From Nitrosomonadales bacterium (GTDB lineage Bacteria > Pseudomonadota > Gammaproteobacteria > Burkholderiales > Gallionellaceae), in the NCBI GenBank assembly GCA_016716325.1, contig JADJWO010000001.1, positions 186,001 through 250,000 of the forward strand: DNA of 64,000 nucleotides, given 5' to 3'. The position numbers and the translations under genes are program-made. Shown here piece after piece: positions 35,042 through 42,700 of the stretch. The notes below the pieces were generated by a model. That model saw nothing but the letters and a program-made list of their open reading frames with translations. It had not been told where the DNA came from and made no database searches. Numbering within the stretch: position 1 is the first letter of the stretch; each line of letters opens with the position of its first letter.

Positions 35042-36088
35042 TCACCCTTGCGGCAATGGATAGGGGAGCGGCTGGAACCGCAAGCGCGGACCGGTCAGTC
35101 CGGCAAGATGCACTGGAAAGGCGTCGTGGCTGGAAGTCTGTACCACGGCGAGCAGATCAAAACCCTGTTGCGGCGCAGGTGCGGCGTTGACCACCACGCC
35201 GCATGACTGGCCTTCCATCTCTGCACTCGACAACTCATCGCCTGCCTGTGGCGCAGATTCTCCATCGACATGCGCAAGGTACATGCGGCGCTTGGCTTTG
35301 CCGAGGTAGTGCATGCGCGCCACCACCTCCTGTCCGGGATAGCAGCCTTTCTTGAAGTTCACCCCGCCGATGAGTTCGAAGTTCAGCATCTGCGGCACGA
35401 AAGCCTCGCGCGTCTCCGGTTGCACGAACGGGATGCCGGCGCGGATCTCCAGCCAGTCCCAGCAGGGCGAGCCGACGGGCGTCGCCTGCGTGGCGAGCGC
35501 GGCCCACAGCGTCTCTGCGCGCGATGCGGACGTGACGACCTGATAACGGCCGGGCTCGCGGCACAGCACGGCCTCATTCACCGCTTGCTCGACCTGCATC
35601 GGTTCACCGGGCAAGTCGGGGAACAGCGAACGCATCAGGTCGGCGGCCCCCTTGCCGGCGATGCCCAGCATCACCCGCTCATCGCCCGCCTCGTCGATCT
35701 TCACTTTGGAACGCAGCACATACATCGAGAGTTTCTTGCGGATGAACTCGCACTGCGCGCGCGGCATCTGCAACAGGTAATCGGCGCCTTCGCGCCAGAT
35801 CAGCATGCTGGCCAGCATGCGTCCCTTCGCGTTGTTGAAACTGGAAAGCTGCGCGCGCCCGTTATCCGTCTCGCGGATATCGTTGGAAAGCAGGTTCTGC
35901 AGGAAGGACTGCGCATCCTCGCCGCCCACCCGCAACAGGCCGAACCGCGACAGGTCGCACAGCACCGTGCCTTCGCCTGCCGCGAGGCGCTCTGCCGCTG
36001 CGTCGCCGAAATCGCGCACCACACCATCTTCCATGCGCGCGCCGCGAGCCTTGAGAAAATCCTGCCAGTCCTGATCCATCTTCCGCAT
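35042..36088 (-). CDS. ygfZ: Folate-binding YgfZ/GcvT-like protein
   Basis: 348 aa; the YgfZ signature with the essential Cys is present as FKKGCYPGQEVVARMHYLGK, and the N-terminal folate-binding region has DLSRFGLLRVGGEDAQSFLQ. It helps assembly or repair of certain Fe-S enzymes in a folate-dependent way. It is divergent from the peptide-binding lipoprotein gene across about 60 bp. ATG at 36088 used; ATG at 36079 is also possible. Confidence 0.92.
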   Translation of the reverse strand: MRKMDQDWQDFLKARGARMEDGVVRDFGDAAAERLAAGEGTVLCDLSRFGLLRVGGEDAQSFLQNLLSNDIRETDNGRAQLSSFNNAKGRMLASMLIWREGADYLLQMPRAQCEFIRKKLSMYVLRSKVKIDEAGDERVMLGIAGKGAADLMRSLFPDLPGEPMQVEQAVNEAVLCREPGRYQVVTSASRAETLWAALATQATPVGSPCWDWLEIRAGIPFVQPETREAFVPQMLNFELIGGVNFKKGCYPGQEVVARMHYLGKAKRRMYLAHVDGESAPQAGDELSSAEMEGQSCGVVVNAAPAPQQGFDLLAVVQTSSHDAFPVHLAGLTGPRLRFQPLPYPLPQG

Positions 36089-36150
36089 CCGTTCAATGTT
36101 GTCGCGTTATGTTACCGCGAAGCGCGGCCTTTCGGATAAACTCTTGCGCC

Positions 36151-38466
36151 ATGAAATCCCTGCTCGCCGCGCTGTCATTCCTGCTGCTTTCCGCCTGCGG
36201 TGGAGGCGGGTGGAACGATCCCTATCCGGCGGAAGAGCAGGGAAGCTCCATCCTGTATACGGCCTTCACCGAACGGCCCAAGCATCTCGATCCGGCGCAG
36301 GCCTACAGCGAGAACGAATACGAATTCCTCGCGCACATCTACGCGCCGCCGCTGCAATACCACTACCTGAAGCGGCCGTACCAGTTGGTGCCGCTGGCCG
36401 CGAGTGCGATGCCGCAGATCACCCATCTCGACAAGGAGCGCCGCCCCTTGGCACCCGGCACACCGGATGCACACATCGCCTACAGCGTGTATGAATTGCA
36501 CATCAAGCCCGGCATGCGCTACCAGCCGCACCCGGCTTTCGTGCCGGACAATCTCAAACTCGGCGAAGCGGAACTGGACGGCATCCACGGTCTCGCAGAT
36601 TTCGACAAGACCGGCACGCGCAGCGTCACCGCTGCCGACTACGCCTACCAGATCAAGCGGCTGGTGCACCCGCAACTGCACACCCCCATCGCCGGCGTGA
36701 TGATGGAATACATCGACGGCCTGAAGGAATACGCCGGGCGCTTGCAGACCGAACTGCAAGCGCATCCGGACACATTCCTTGACCTGAACACTATTCCGCT
36801 GCCCGGTGTGGAAGTGGTGAATGACACCACCTTGCGCATCACCATCAAGGGGAAATACCCGCAGTTCGCCTACTGGCTGGCGATGCCGTTCTTCGCGCCG
36901 ATGCCCCAGGAAGCCGAACGCTTCTATGCGCAACCGGGCATGAAGGAGCGCAATCTCACACTCGACTGGTGGCCGATCGGCAGCGGGCCGTACTACCTGT
37001 CCGAGAACGACCCGAACCGGCGCATGGTGCTGACGAAGAATCCCTACTACGACAGCGAGCAGTATCCGGCGGAGGGCGAGCCGGGCGATGCGGCGGCAGG
37101 CCTGCTGCAAGACGCCGGCAAGCCCCTTCCGCTGATCGACCGGATCGTGTACTCGCTGGAGAAAGAGACCATCCCCTACTGGAACAAATTCCTGCAGGGC
37201 TATTACGACGCCTCCGGCATCAGCTCCGACAGCTTCGACCAGGCGGTGCAGGTCAGCGTCAGCGGCGAGGCCAATGTCACCGACGGGATGAAGGAGCAGG
37301 GCATCACCCTCTCCACCTCCGTCTCCACCTCCACCATGTACACCGGCTTCAACTGGCTCGACCCGGTGGTGGGTGGCAATTGTCCTGACTCCCTCTCCCA
37401 ACGGGAGATGGGCGGGGAGAGGGATGGATGTGACAGTGCAGACCGTGCCCGCAAACTGCGTCGCGCCATCGCCATCGCGGTGGACTTCGAGGAATTCATC
37501 TCCATCTTCGCCAACGGGCGCGGCATCGCCGCGCAGTCGCCCCTGCCGCCCGGCATCTTCGGGCATCGCGGGGGCTGCGAGGGTTTGAATCGATATGTGT
37601 ACGACTGTATCGGCGAAACTATGGAACCGGAGGCTGTCATTCCCGCGCAAGCGGGAAAACGAGCCACGAATGGCGAGTTTCGAGGTACGGCCATCCAGTC
37701 AGATAAAAACGCTGGATTCCGGGCCAAGCCCGGAATGACAAAACCTGAAACCTTTCGTGGATTACCCAAACGCAAACCCATCGAAGCGGCCAAGCGCTTG
37801 CTGGCCGAAGCCGGCTATCCCGGCGGTGTGGATGCCGAGACCGGGCAACCGCTGGTCATCCACCTCGACACCACAGCCAGCGGTGTAGGCAACAAATCGC
37901 GACTGGACTGGATGCGCAAGCAATTCGACAAGATCGGCGTGCAGCTCGACGTGCGCAGCACCGACTACAACCGTTTTCAGGACAAGATACGGCGCGGCGA
38001 CACGCAGATGTTCTACTTCGGCTGGAACGCCGACTATCCCGACCCCGAGAACTTCTTCTTCCTGCTGCACGGGCCGCAGGGCAAGGTCAAATACGGCGGC
38101 GAGAACGCGGCGAACTACAGCAACCCCGCCTACGACCGGCTGTTCGAACAGATGAAGAACATGGACAACGGCCCGGAACGGCAGGCCATCATCAACGACA
38201 TGCAGGAAATACTGCGCCGCGATTCACCCTGGCTGTGGGGGTTCCATCCCAAGAACTACGTGCTGCAACACGGCTGGCTGCACAACATCAAACCCAACAT
38301 CATGGCCAACAACAAACTCAAATACTGGCGCGTGGACGTGGCGCAGCGCGAACAGAAGCGAAGCGAATGGAACCGGCCGGCACACTGGCCGCTGGTGAGC
38401 GGAGTGGCCCTGTTCGCCTGGTTCGGCTGGTGGATATGGCGGGTGCTGAAGAAGCGGGAAGGGTAG
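36151..38466 (+). CDS. Peptide ABC transporter substrate-binding lipoprotein with in-frame repeat insertions
   Basis: 771 aa from ATG 36151; lipobox LLLSAC then GGGG. SBP family 5 (OppA/YejA-like) throughout, e.g. RPKHLDPAQAYSENEYEFL and the C-terminal FGWNADYPDPENFFFLL. Two segments are foreign to the family and are encoded by dispersed repeats read in frame: one near 37389-37427 (CTCTCCC type) and one at 37636-37739 (GTCATTCCCGC type, giving about 36 residues such as AVIPAQAGKRATN). The C-terminus has an extra hydrophobic helix (VALFAWFGWWIWRVL). The permease partners lie 18.6 kb downstream, past an integron that begins directly after the stop codon. Confidence 0.88.
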   Translation: MKSLLAALSFLLLSACGGGGWNDPYPAEEQGSSILYTAFTERPKHLDPAQAYSENEYEFLAHIYAPPLQYHYLKRPYQLVPLAASAMPQITHLDKERRPLAPGTPDAHIAYSVYELHIKPGMRYQPHPAFVPDNLKLGEAELDGIHGLADFDKTGTRSVTAADYAYQIKRLVHPQLHTPIAGVMMEYIDGLKEYAGRLQTELQAHPDTFLDLNTIPLPGVEVVNDTTLRITIKGKYPQFAYWLAMPFFAPMPQEAERFYAQPGMKERNLTLDWWPIGSGPYYLSENDPNRRMVLTKNPYYDSEQYPAEGEPGDAAAGLLQDAGKPLPLIDRIVYSLEKETIPYWNKFLQGYYDASGISSDSFDQAVQVSVSGEANVTDGMKEQGITLSTSVSTSTMYTGFNWLDPVVGGNCPDSLSQREMGGERDGCDSADRARKLRRAIAIAVDFEEFISIFANGRGIAAQSPLPPGIFGHRGGCEGLNRYVYDCIGETMEPEAVIPAQAGKRATNGEFRGTAIQSDKNAGFRAKPGMTKPETFRGLPKRKPIEAAKRLLAEAGYPGGVDAETGQPLVIHLDTTASGVGNKSRLDWMRKQFDKIGVQLDVRSTDYNRFQDKIRRGDTQMFYFGWNADYPDPENFFFLLHGPQGKVKYGGENAANYSNPAYDRLFEQMKNMDNGPERQAIINDMQEILRRDSPWLWGFHPKNYVLQHGWLHNIKPNIMANNKLKYWRVDVAQREQKRSEWNRPAHWPLVSGVALFAWFGWWIWRVLKKREG
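37636..37739. repeat. GTCATTCCCGC-type repeat pair embedded in the binding-protein gene
   Basis: Two palindromic units in opposite orientation, 104 bp together, kept in frame and open in the coding sequence. Confidence 0.8.
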
Positions 38467-38545
38467 GGCCTACGTAATAGTAGGGGGCTGTGCTTTGGCA
38501 GTCCCAGCGCCGCAACGCGGAGCGAACTTGAGCGCAGGGTTAGGC
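38467..38545 (-). other. attC site of the higA cassette (degenerate core)
   Basis: Begins 0-2 nt after the binding-protein stop codon. The palindromic interior (AGGGGGCTG ... CAGTCCC, GCGGAGCGAACTTGAGCG) and the GTTAGGC end match the other attC sites here, but the outer core reads GCCTACG instead of GCCTAACG, a one-base loss. Confidence 0.75.
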
Positions 38546-38833
38546 ATATCTGAACTCAATCTTGCGGACTTTTTTCAAGTCCACAGTCTGCTTGGCTTGC
38601 CATAAGTCGTAATTGTCTTGCATCGTCAACCGGCTTTCAGGTGAGTGCCCTAATGCTTTTGAAAGGCGAAGAGCCATTTCAGGACTCACGCCACTGGTTT
38701 CGTTCAGAACGCGATTGAGAGTCGAGGCGGCAACGCCCAATTTAAGGGCAAGCTCCCTGCAACTGATCTCGTTTGGCGTAAGGTAAACCTCTTGAATAAA
38801 TGCGCCAGGATGGGGTGGATTGTGCATAGTCAT
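38540..38833 (-). CDS. higA: HigA-type XRE antitoxin (integron cassette)
   Basis: 97 aa. HTH domain of the HigA/VapI family: HPGAFIQEVYL, LALKLGVAASTLNRVLNETSGVSPEMALRLSKAL. It represses its own promoter and neutralises the HigB RNase in intact modules. Its stop codon lies inside the attC core (GTTAGGC), as is usual for tightly packed cassettes. The ATG overlaps the stop of the higB remnant (TAATG). Confidence 0.88.
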   Translation of the reverse strand: MTMHNPPHPGAFIQEVYLTPNEISCRELALKLGVAASTLNRVLNETSGVSPEMALRLSKALGHSPESRLTMQDNYDLWQAKQTVDLKKVRKIEFRYA

Positions 38834-38913
38834 TAGTGATAATCCTCGTAATCCAAAATTAATGCGTTGCCGTTTTCAAACTCGAACGTAACGCGCCAAT
38901 TACCGTTTAACCG
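38833..38913 (-). pseudogene. higB: C-terminal remnant of HigB toxin
   Basis: The frame upstream of higA encodes RLNGNWRVTFEFENGNALIL then DYEDYH, the last quarter of a HigB/RelE-like mRNA interferase. The rest of the toxin is missing; the sequence passes directly into the arm of a neighbouring attC at about 38906-38913. The HigA antitoxin is therefore an orphan. Confidence 0.75.
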
Positions 38914-38956
38914 GCTCCGCGCTTTTGCGGAGTCCGGGTTGAATGTCGGGTTAGAC
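38896..38956 (-). other. attC site of the brnTA-like cassette
   Basis: The interior TTTAACCGGCTCCGC ... GCGGAGTCCGGGTTGAATGTC and end GTTAGAC match the attC at 44360-44422 almost base for base, but the outer core is replaced by higB sequence. Confidence 0.75.
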
Positions 38957-39230
38957 TGGACGGTGATTCTACAAGCCGGCCGGACACAAACTTGTGAAGT
39001 ACGCTGGCTATCAATGTTTGGTATGGCATACCTTCTTCGAGTGCACGGGCTTGAATATCCATCAGGTCGGGCGTGGACAGGCGAATGTTGACCCGTTTTT
39101 CTTTGAGAAAAGTAGCTGTAGCGGCGGCTTTGAATTTTGCCAATTTGGCTTTCGACGGAGAGGTGGATTTGAGTTCACCTTTTTCGTAGGCATCCAGAAT
39201 CTCTTTCTCAAATGCATCAAGTTTTTTCAT
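38907..39230 (-). CDS. CopG/BrnA-like antitoxin with attC-encoded tail (cassette)
   Basis: 107 aa. A Lys-rich N-terminal segment precedes a ribbon-helix-helix-like part (VNIRLSTPDLMDIQARALEEGMPYQTLIASVLHKFV). The last roughly 17 residues (SSLTRHSTRTPQKRGAG) are encoded by the attC itself, so they come from recombination. Partner of the toxin gene 5 nt upstream. Confidence 0.78.
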   Translation of the reverse strand: MKKLDAFEKEILDAYEKGELKSTSPSKAKLAKFKAAATATFLKEKRVNIRLSTPDLMDIQARALEEGMPYQTLIASVLHKFVSGRLVESPSSLTRHSTRTPQKRGAG

Positions 39231-39235
39231 CTCGG

Positions 39236-39511
39236 TTACTCCTTAAGTAAATAGTCACGGGTGGCCTTCCTGCTTGGGATCACTGTTTTCAGGAAATAGT
39301 GATCCGGCTCTTCAACGTAAGGCACCAAGTAAACATAGTTATCAAACGCCACGACAAGAACGGACTGGTTTGGATATTTTGTCGTATTCGGGTGGCGTAA
39401 TTCATCCAGTAAACCATCGGCCTCAATCGCAAGTGCGATCACCTCAAACGAAATGCCACGCTCAACTTTCAGCGCCTCATTTTTAGCAGGATTCCAGCGA
39501 AATGGTTTCAT
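39236..39511 (-). CDS. BrnT-like toxin (cassette)
   Basis: 91 aa. Opening FRWNPAKNEALKVERGISFEV resembles BrnT (RelE-fold RNase), as do VLVVAFDNYVYLVPYVE and the C-terminal IPSRKATRDYL. Placed before its antitoxin as in BrnT-BrnA modules. Assignment to BrnT rather than a sister RelE-fold family is tentative. Confidence 0.7.
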   Translation of the reverse strand: MKPFRWNPAKNEALKVERGISFEVIALAIEADGLLDELRHPNTTKYPNQSVLVVAFDNYVYLVPYVEEPDHYFLKTVIPSRKATRDYLLKE

Positions 39512-39572
39512 ATGGCAAGTTTACTGCGATGTGTGCCTATTGTCACCTACTGGCGCGAGAGATCTATCGCAT

Positions 39573-39617
39573 GAACGCAGCAAACGTTTGATGAAACTCC
39601 CCGGCATCGGCTCCGGA
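39573..39617 (+). pseudogene. Fragment of IS1111-type transposase
   Basis: Encodes MNERSKRLMKLPGIG, nearly identical to the ERSKRLMKLPGIGPTTAS segment of the four complete transposases in this window. Nothing of the element remains on either side. Confidence 0.75.
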
Positions 39618-39638
39618 ATGTGCGGGCAGGGGGCGATG

Positions 39639-39666
39639 AAAAAGGCGACCGGGTGGCCACCTTTTT
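39639..39666. terminator. Terminator-like hairpin
   Basis: AAAAAGGCGACC GGG TGGCCACCTTTTT, an imperfect stem resembling the purL terminator. Confidence 0.5.
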
Positions 39667-39836
39667 CGTGGTGTGAGTCGGTTCGGTGGTTCAGGCTGCC
39701 GCCTGCATTGCGTCGTTTAACGTGAAATACGCGTAGCGTATCGTTTGCCTCCTCGCCCGCTTGCGGGAGAGGATTGAGGTGAGGGAAACGGGCGTGGCAA
39801 GTTGAGCATGAGGGGCGGCAAACTTTCCATGCCCGT

Positions 39837-40136
39837 TCAAACCAGATGCACTTCTACGCGCTTTCCCAGTGCAGCGGCGTATTTGCGCAGGGTGCTCAAG
39901 CTGGGAGAGTGTTTGCCTGTGGCCAGGGCGCTTTCGAGTCTTGCGATGGCGGGGGCTTTGGTGCCCATGAGTTCGGCCACTTGTGCTTGCGATAATCCGG
40001 CGGCTTTTCGGGCGGCGAGGATTTCGTCGAGAATGGCGAATTCTTCGCGGTTGAGTTGGTCGTGTTCGGCGCGCACGGCTGGATTTTTCAGCATCTTGGC
40101 GACCATCTGTTCGTGCGTCATGGTTTTGGTTTTCAT
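39837..40136 (-). CDS. XRE-family antitoxin
   Basis: 99 aa from ATG 40136. HTH: LDEILAARKAAGLSQAQVAELMGTKAPAIARLE, then a C-terminal dimer strand (ALGKRVEVHLV). The start overlaps the toxin stop by 4 nt. Forms a type II pair with the Gp49-like toxin. No attC flanks this pair, so it does not appear to be a cassette. Confidence 0.88.
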   Translation of the reverse strand: MKTKTMTHEQMVAKMLKNPAVRAEHDQLNREEFAILDEILAARKAAGLSQAQVAELMGTKAPAIARLESALATGKHSPSLSTLRKYAAALGKRVEVHLV

Positions 40137-40471
40137 TTCTTGATCTCCTTCATTCGCGCTTCGGCGATTTTGCGTTCGCTGACCGGTGTCTTCTGCGATT
40201 TTTTCACGAAGCAATGCAGCATGACGATTTGCTTGCCGATCAGTGTGCAATAAAACACGCGGGCGATGCCTTCCGCACCTTTCAGCCGCAGCTCGAACAA
40301 TCCGCCACCAAATGCTTCGGTATGCGGACTGCCGAGATTGGCACCATAAACCATCATTCTTGCCGTCAAGCCGATGTAGCGCGCTTGCAGTGTTGCAGGC
40401 AATGTCATGATCTCTGCTTGCAAGGCTTCGTTGTAGTAGGTGATGGTGTAGGTCACGGACGATAGTAACAA
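40133..40471 (-). CDS. RelE/HigB-like toxin, phage Gp49 family
   Basis: 112 aa from a TTG; a GTG at 40456 (VTYTITYYNEALQAEI) is the alternative. Typical Gp49-like features are LPATLQARYIGLTARM, EAFGGGLFELRLKGAEGIARVFY and HCFVKKSQKTPVSERKIAEAR. Predicted ribosome-dependent or free mRNA endonuclease, toxin-first order as in HigBA-like pairs. Confidence 0.85.
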   Translation of the reverse strand: MLLSSVTYTITYYNEALQAEIMTLPATLQARYIGLTARMMVYGANLGSPHTEAFGGGLFELRLKGAEGIARVFYCTLIGKQIVMLHCFVKKSQKTPVSERKIAEARMKEIKK

Positions 40472-40595
40472 ATATGTTATTGGCGCTCAATGCTTCAATG
40501 AGTCGCGCTTGTCATGATGAGTCGGTTCGGAGATTCGGGCCGCCATCGGGAGCGGAAGCGGGAAGTTCCTGAACGATGCCGCCTGCTGTTCTCCT

Positions 40596-42155
40596 TCATT
40601 CGTCCGTAACGAGCGCCTGCCGTTGTTTTTCTTTCAATCCAACCAGTTTCCGGAAGAGTGCTATCCCGGCAGAGTCGCTCTCTTTCGGGTAAACCAGTTT
40701 GCCGTCGTGGGCGAAAAACGTGAGTTCGAGCGGATCGGCGGGGTCGCCGGAGGACAGGCGGGCGATGTCGTCGGGCGAGATGGTGAAGCTGGAGAATACC
40801 TGCCTGGTGACGAAGTCGATCTGCGGGTAGGTGGCATACACTAGTTCGGAGCAGACGATGGTTTCAGTGGTGTTGACGTCGAAGTTGAAATCGTAGCGCT
40901 TGTCGTAGTTGCTCAGCGCCAGCGAAATCGATTCCCGCAGGGATTCCTGCGACAGATGCCGGGGGCGCAATACGGCGATGTCGTCGATATTCATGAATTG
41001 CGCCAGGGTGTTGAGCACGACGCCGCCGCGCAGGGCTTCCAGCACCACATGGCCGGACTCGATCCGCTCCATATGCTGCTGGACCAGCGGCAGATCAAGC
41101 GCGCCGATGCTGCGCAACTGGTTCGCCGTCCCGATGTAGATCGCCGCATGTCCGAAGTGTCCGGGGATGGTTTTGTCGGTCAGCGCGAAGGGCGTTTTTT
41201 CCAGGAGGATATCCCCCGGCTGGAGGTTCGCGGACAGCAGCGCAAGAAACTCGCGGTCGTTCTTCAGCTTTCCGTTACGCCAGCGCACCATGCCCAGGGT
41301 ATTGCCCACCACCTGCGAAGTGAGGAATTTCAATTTGCCCACCTGCCGGATCGAGCCGACTACAGAACGTTGCAGCAAGATGCCCAGCTGGTCGCTGATC
41401 TGGCGGAATGCGGAGTCGCCTCCCAGGCTCTTGCGCGACGGGCTATGTTCGACATACTCATAGAGTGTCCTGATGTTCTTGTCGGCATGGCTCATGTGGT
41501 ACGCGATGGTCTTCTCGTTTTCATGGAAAAATCGGATCGCGTCGAGCATGGCGGCGCGATATGTCAGCGAATTGGCGCGCAGCAAGGAATCATCGTAATA
41601 GTTGCCCTCCGTGCCGGCTTCCGGATACGCCTCGTTGAGCTTGTCGCGCAGCACATAATTGCCGGCGAGCTGCTGTTGCACGAACTGCATATTGTCGAAC
41701 AGGGTCAGGGCGGCCGACATCGAGACCAGGATGGAATTGATCCGGTCGCCATCCGACAGGCCGTCGTCCATCCGGTAAAGGGCATTGCGGTGGCGCAATG
41801 CGTGCTGGAAAAGCGAGGTGCGTATGGTATTGGCTTCCGCTATCGCCTTGGCGATGCGCACGGAGTAGGCCGCAGGCAAAGCACCGTGGTGCGCATCGAT
41901 GGCCTTGCCTGCTTCGTCCACAAACGCCGGGATCTTGTCCCGGAGCGTCCTCGATCGTTCGATCAGCTCGACGACCTGTTCGGCGTCGGCCAGGCAGGTC
42001 GAACAGGCGGCACGTTCGCTCTTCGGGACATCTTCTCCGGCTGAATAGGCGGGAACCGGCGCCATCAGGGATATCGCCGCAAGCAGACCTGTCACAATAA
42101 TGGAGCGCCAAGACGGACTGGTCATCGCCAGCGTCATGGGGACAGCCCTATTCAT
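40596..42155 (-). CDS. Exported YiiX/YebB-like papain-fold protein
   Basis: 519 aa with a signal peptide (LLAAISLMAPVPAYSA; starts at 42155, 42137 and 42125 are possible). Residues 25-300 are helical. The C-terminal permuted NlpC/P60-like domain shows LQPGDILLEKTP with GHFGHAAIYIG (catalytic His) and the nucleophile in IVCSELVYATY. Such proteins hydrolyse or bind peptide or lipid amide bonds in the envelope. GC content and codon use match the core genome. It lies between the two cassette blocks and has no attC of its own. Confidence 0.8.
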   Translation of the reverse strand: MNRAVPMTLAMTSPSWRSIIVTGLLAAISLMAPVPAYSAGEDVPKSERAACSTCLADAEQVVELIERSRTLRDKIPAFVDEAGKAIDAHHGALPAAYSVRIAKAIAEANTIRTSLFQHALRHRNALYRMDDGLSDGDRINSILVSMSAALTLFDNMQFVQQQLAGNYVLRDKLNEAYPEAGTEGNYYDDSLLRANSLTYRAAMLDAIRFFHENEKTIAYHMSHADKNIRTLYEYVEHSPSRKSLGGDSAFRQISDQLGILLQRSVVGSIRQVGKLKFLTSQVVGNTLGMVRWRNGKLKNDREFLALLSANLQPGDILLEKTPFALTDKTIPGHFGHAAIYIGTANQLRSIGALDLPLVQQHMERIESGHVVLEALRGGVVLNTLAQFMNIDDIAVLRPRHLSQESLRESISLALSNYDKRYDFNFDVNTTETIVCSELVYATYPQIDFVTRQVFSSFTISPDDIARLSSGDPADPLELTFFAHDGKLVYPKESDSAGIALFRKLVGLKEKQRQALVTDE

Positions 42156-42177
42156 TTTTCAATTGGGCTCCGTCCCC

Positions 42178-42257
42178 GGTAGTTATGTATGCGTAAGGGG
42201 CGCGCCGAAGGCGCGTCCCAGCGACCAAAGGGAGCGAACTTGAGCGTAGGGTTAGGC
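42178..42257 (-). other. attC of cassette 12 (last of main array)
   Basis: Interior GTAAGGGGCGCGCCGAAGG ... GCGTCCCAGCGACC ... GAGCGAACTTGAGCG and the end GTTAGGC fit the local attC family; the outer core is degenerate (AGTTATG). Confidence 0.75.
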
Positions 42258-42263
42258 TTGGTT

Positions 42264-42578
42264 TTAACTTGAACCACTTTGCTGCTCTCTCAGAACTTTC
42301 ACGAAATACCACAAAAAAAACATGTTCGCGGAAAAAAACAGAATTTGAACTATTCCTGCGATGCCGGAGTACTGAACTGCACGAACCTCGCCACTCGGAA
42401 TAATTTTGCTCCACAAGAAAAATAGGGCAGTCCACAAAGCAATTGCCAAGAGTACTTTTTTGAGTCTCATGAAGTCACGATCTAACAGCGCTGTCATTAA
42501 ACAAAACAAAGCTGATGGCGCGCTTATTGCAAGAGAAAGAAAACTTAACAACTCTGCATAGAAAGCTATACCTTGCAT
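42264..42578 (-). CDS. Cassette 12: small polytopic membrane protein (104 aa)
   Basis: ATG 11 nt after the cassette boundary (TTAGGCAAAAG). Three to four hydrophobic helices (LLSFLSLAISAPSALFCLM, VLLAIALWTALFFLW, IVQILFFSANMFFLWYFV). No family recognised. Low GC compared with core genes, as in the other cassettes. Confidence 0.7.
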   Translation of the reverse strand: MQGIAFYAELLSFLSLAISAPSALFCLMTALLDRDFMRLKKVLLAIALWTALFFLWSKIIPSGEVRAVQYSGIAGIVQILFFSANMFFLWYFVKVLREQQSGSS

Positions 42579-42700
42579 CTTTTGCCTAACGAATGAAAGG
42601 GACTTCCCCGTCCCGAGGCAGCGGAGAAGTTTCCGCAGACGGCAACGAGTGCCATGATGGAATTCTGATCATTTCATCAACACCACGAAAGGGGAAGTCC

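Larger units (their letters stand above)
39512..39836. other. Non-coding junction with IS relic, hairpin and repeat
   Basis: No gene. It contains a fragment of an IS110-type transposase (39573-39617), a terminator-like hairpin (39639-39666) and a CTCTCCC-type repeat (39749-39785). Confidence 0.6.

Noticed and set aside
42575..42600. Target-site duplications at the IS ends
   Set aside because: Only a single ambiguous G is shared by both flanks, in keeping with IS110-family insertion without duplication.
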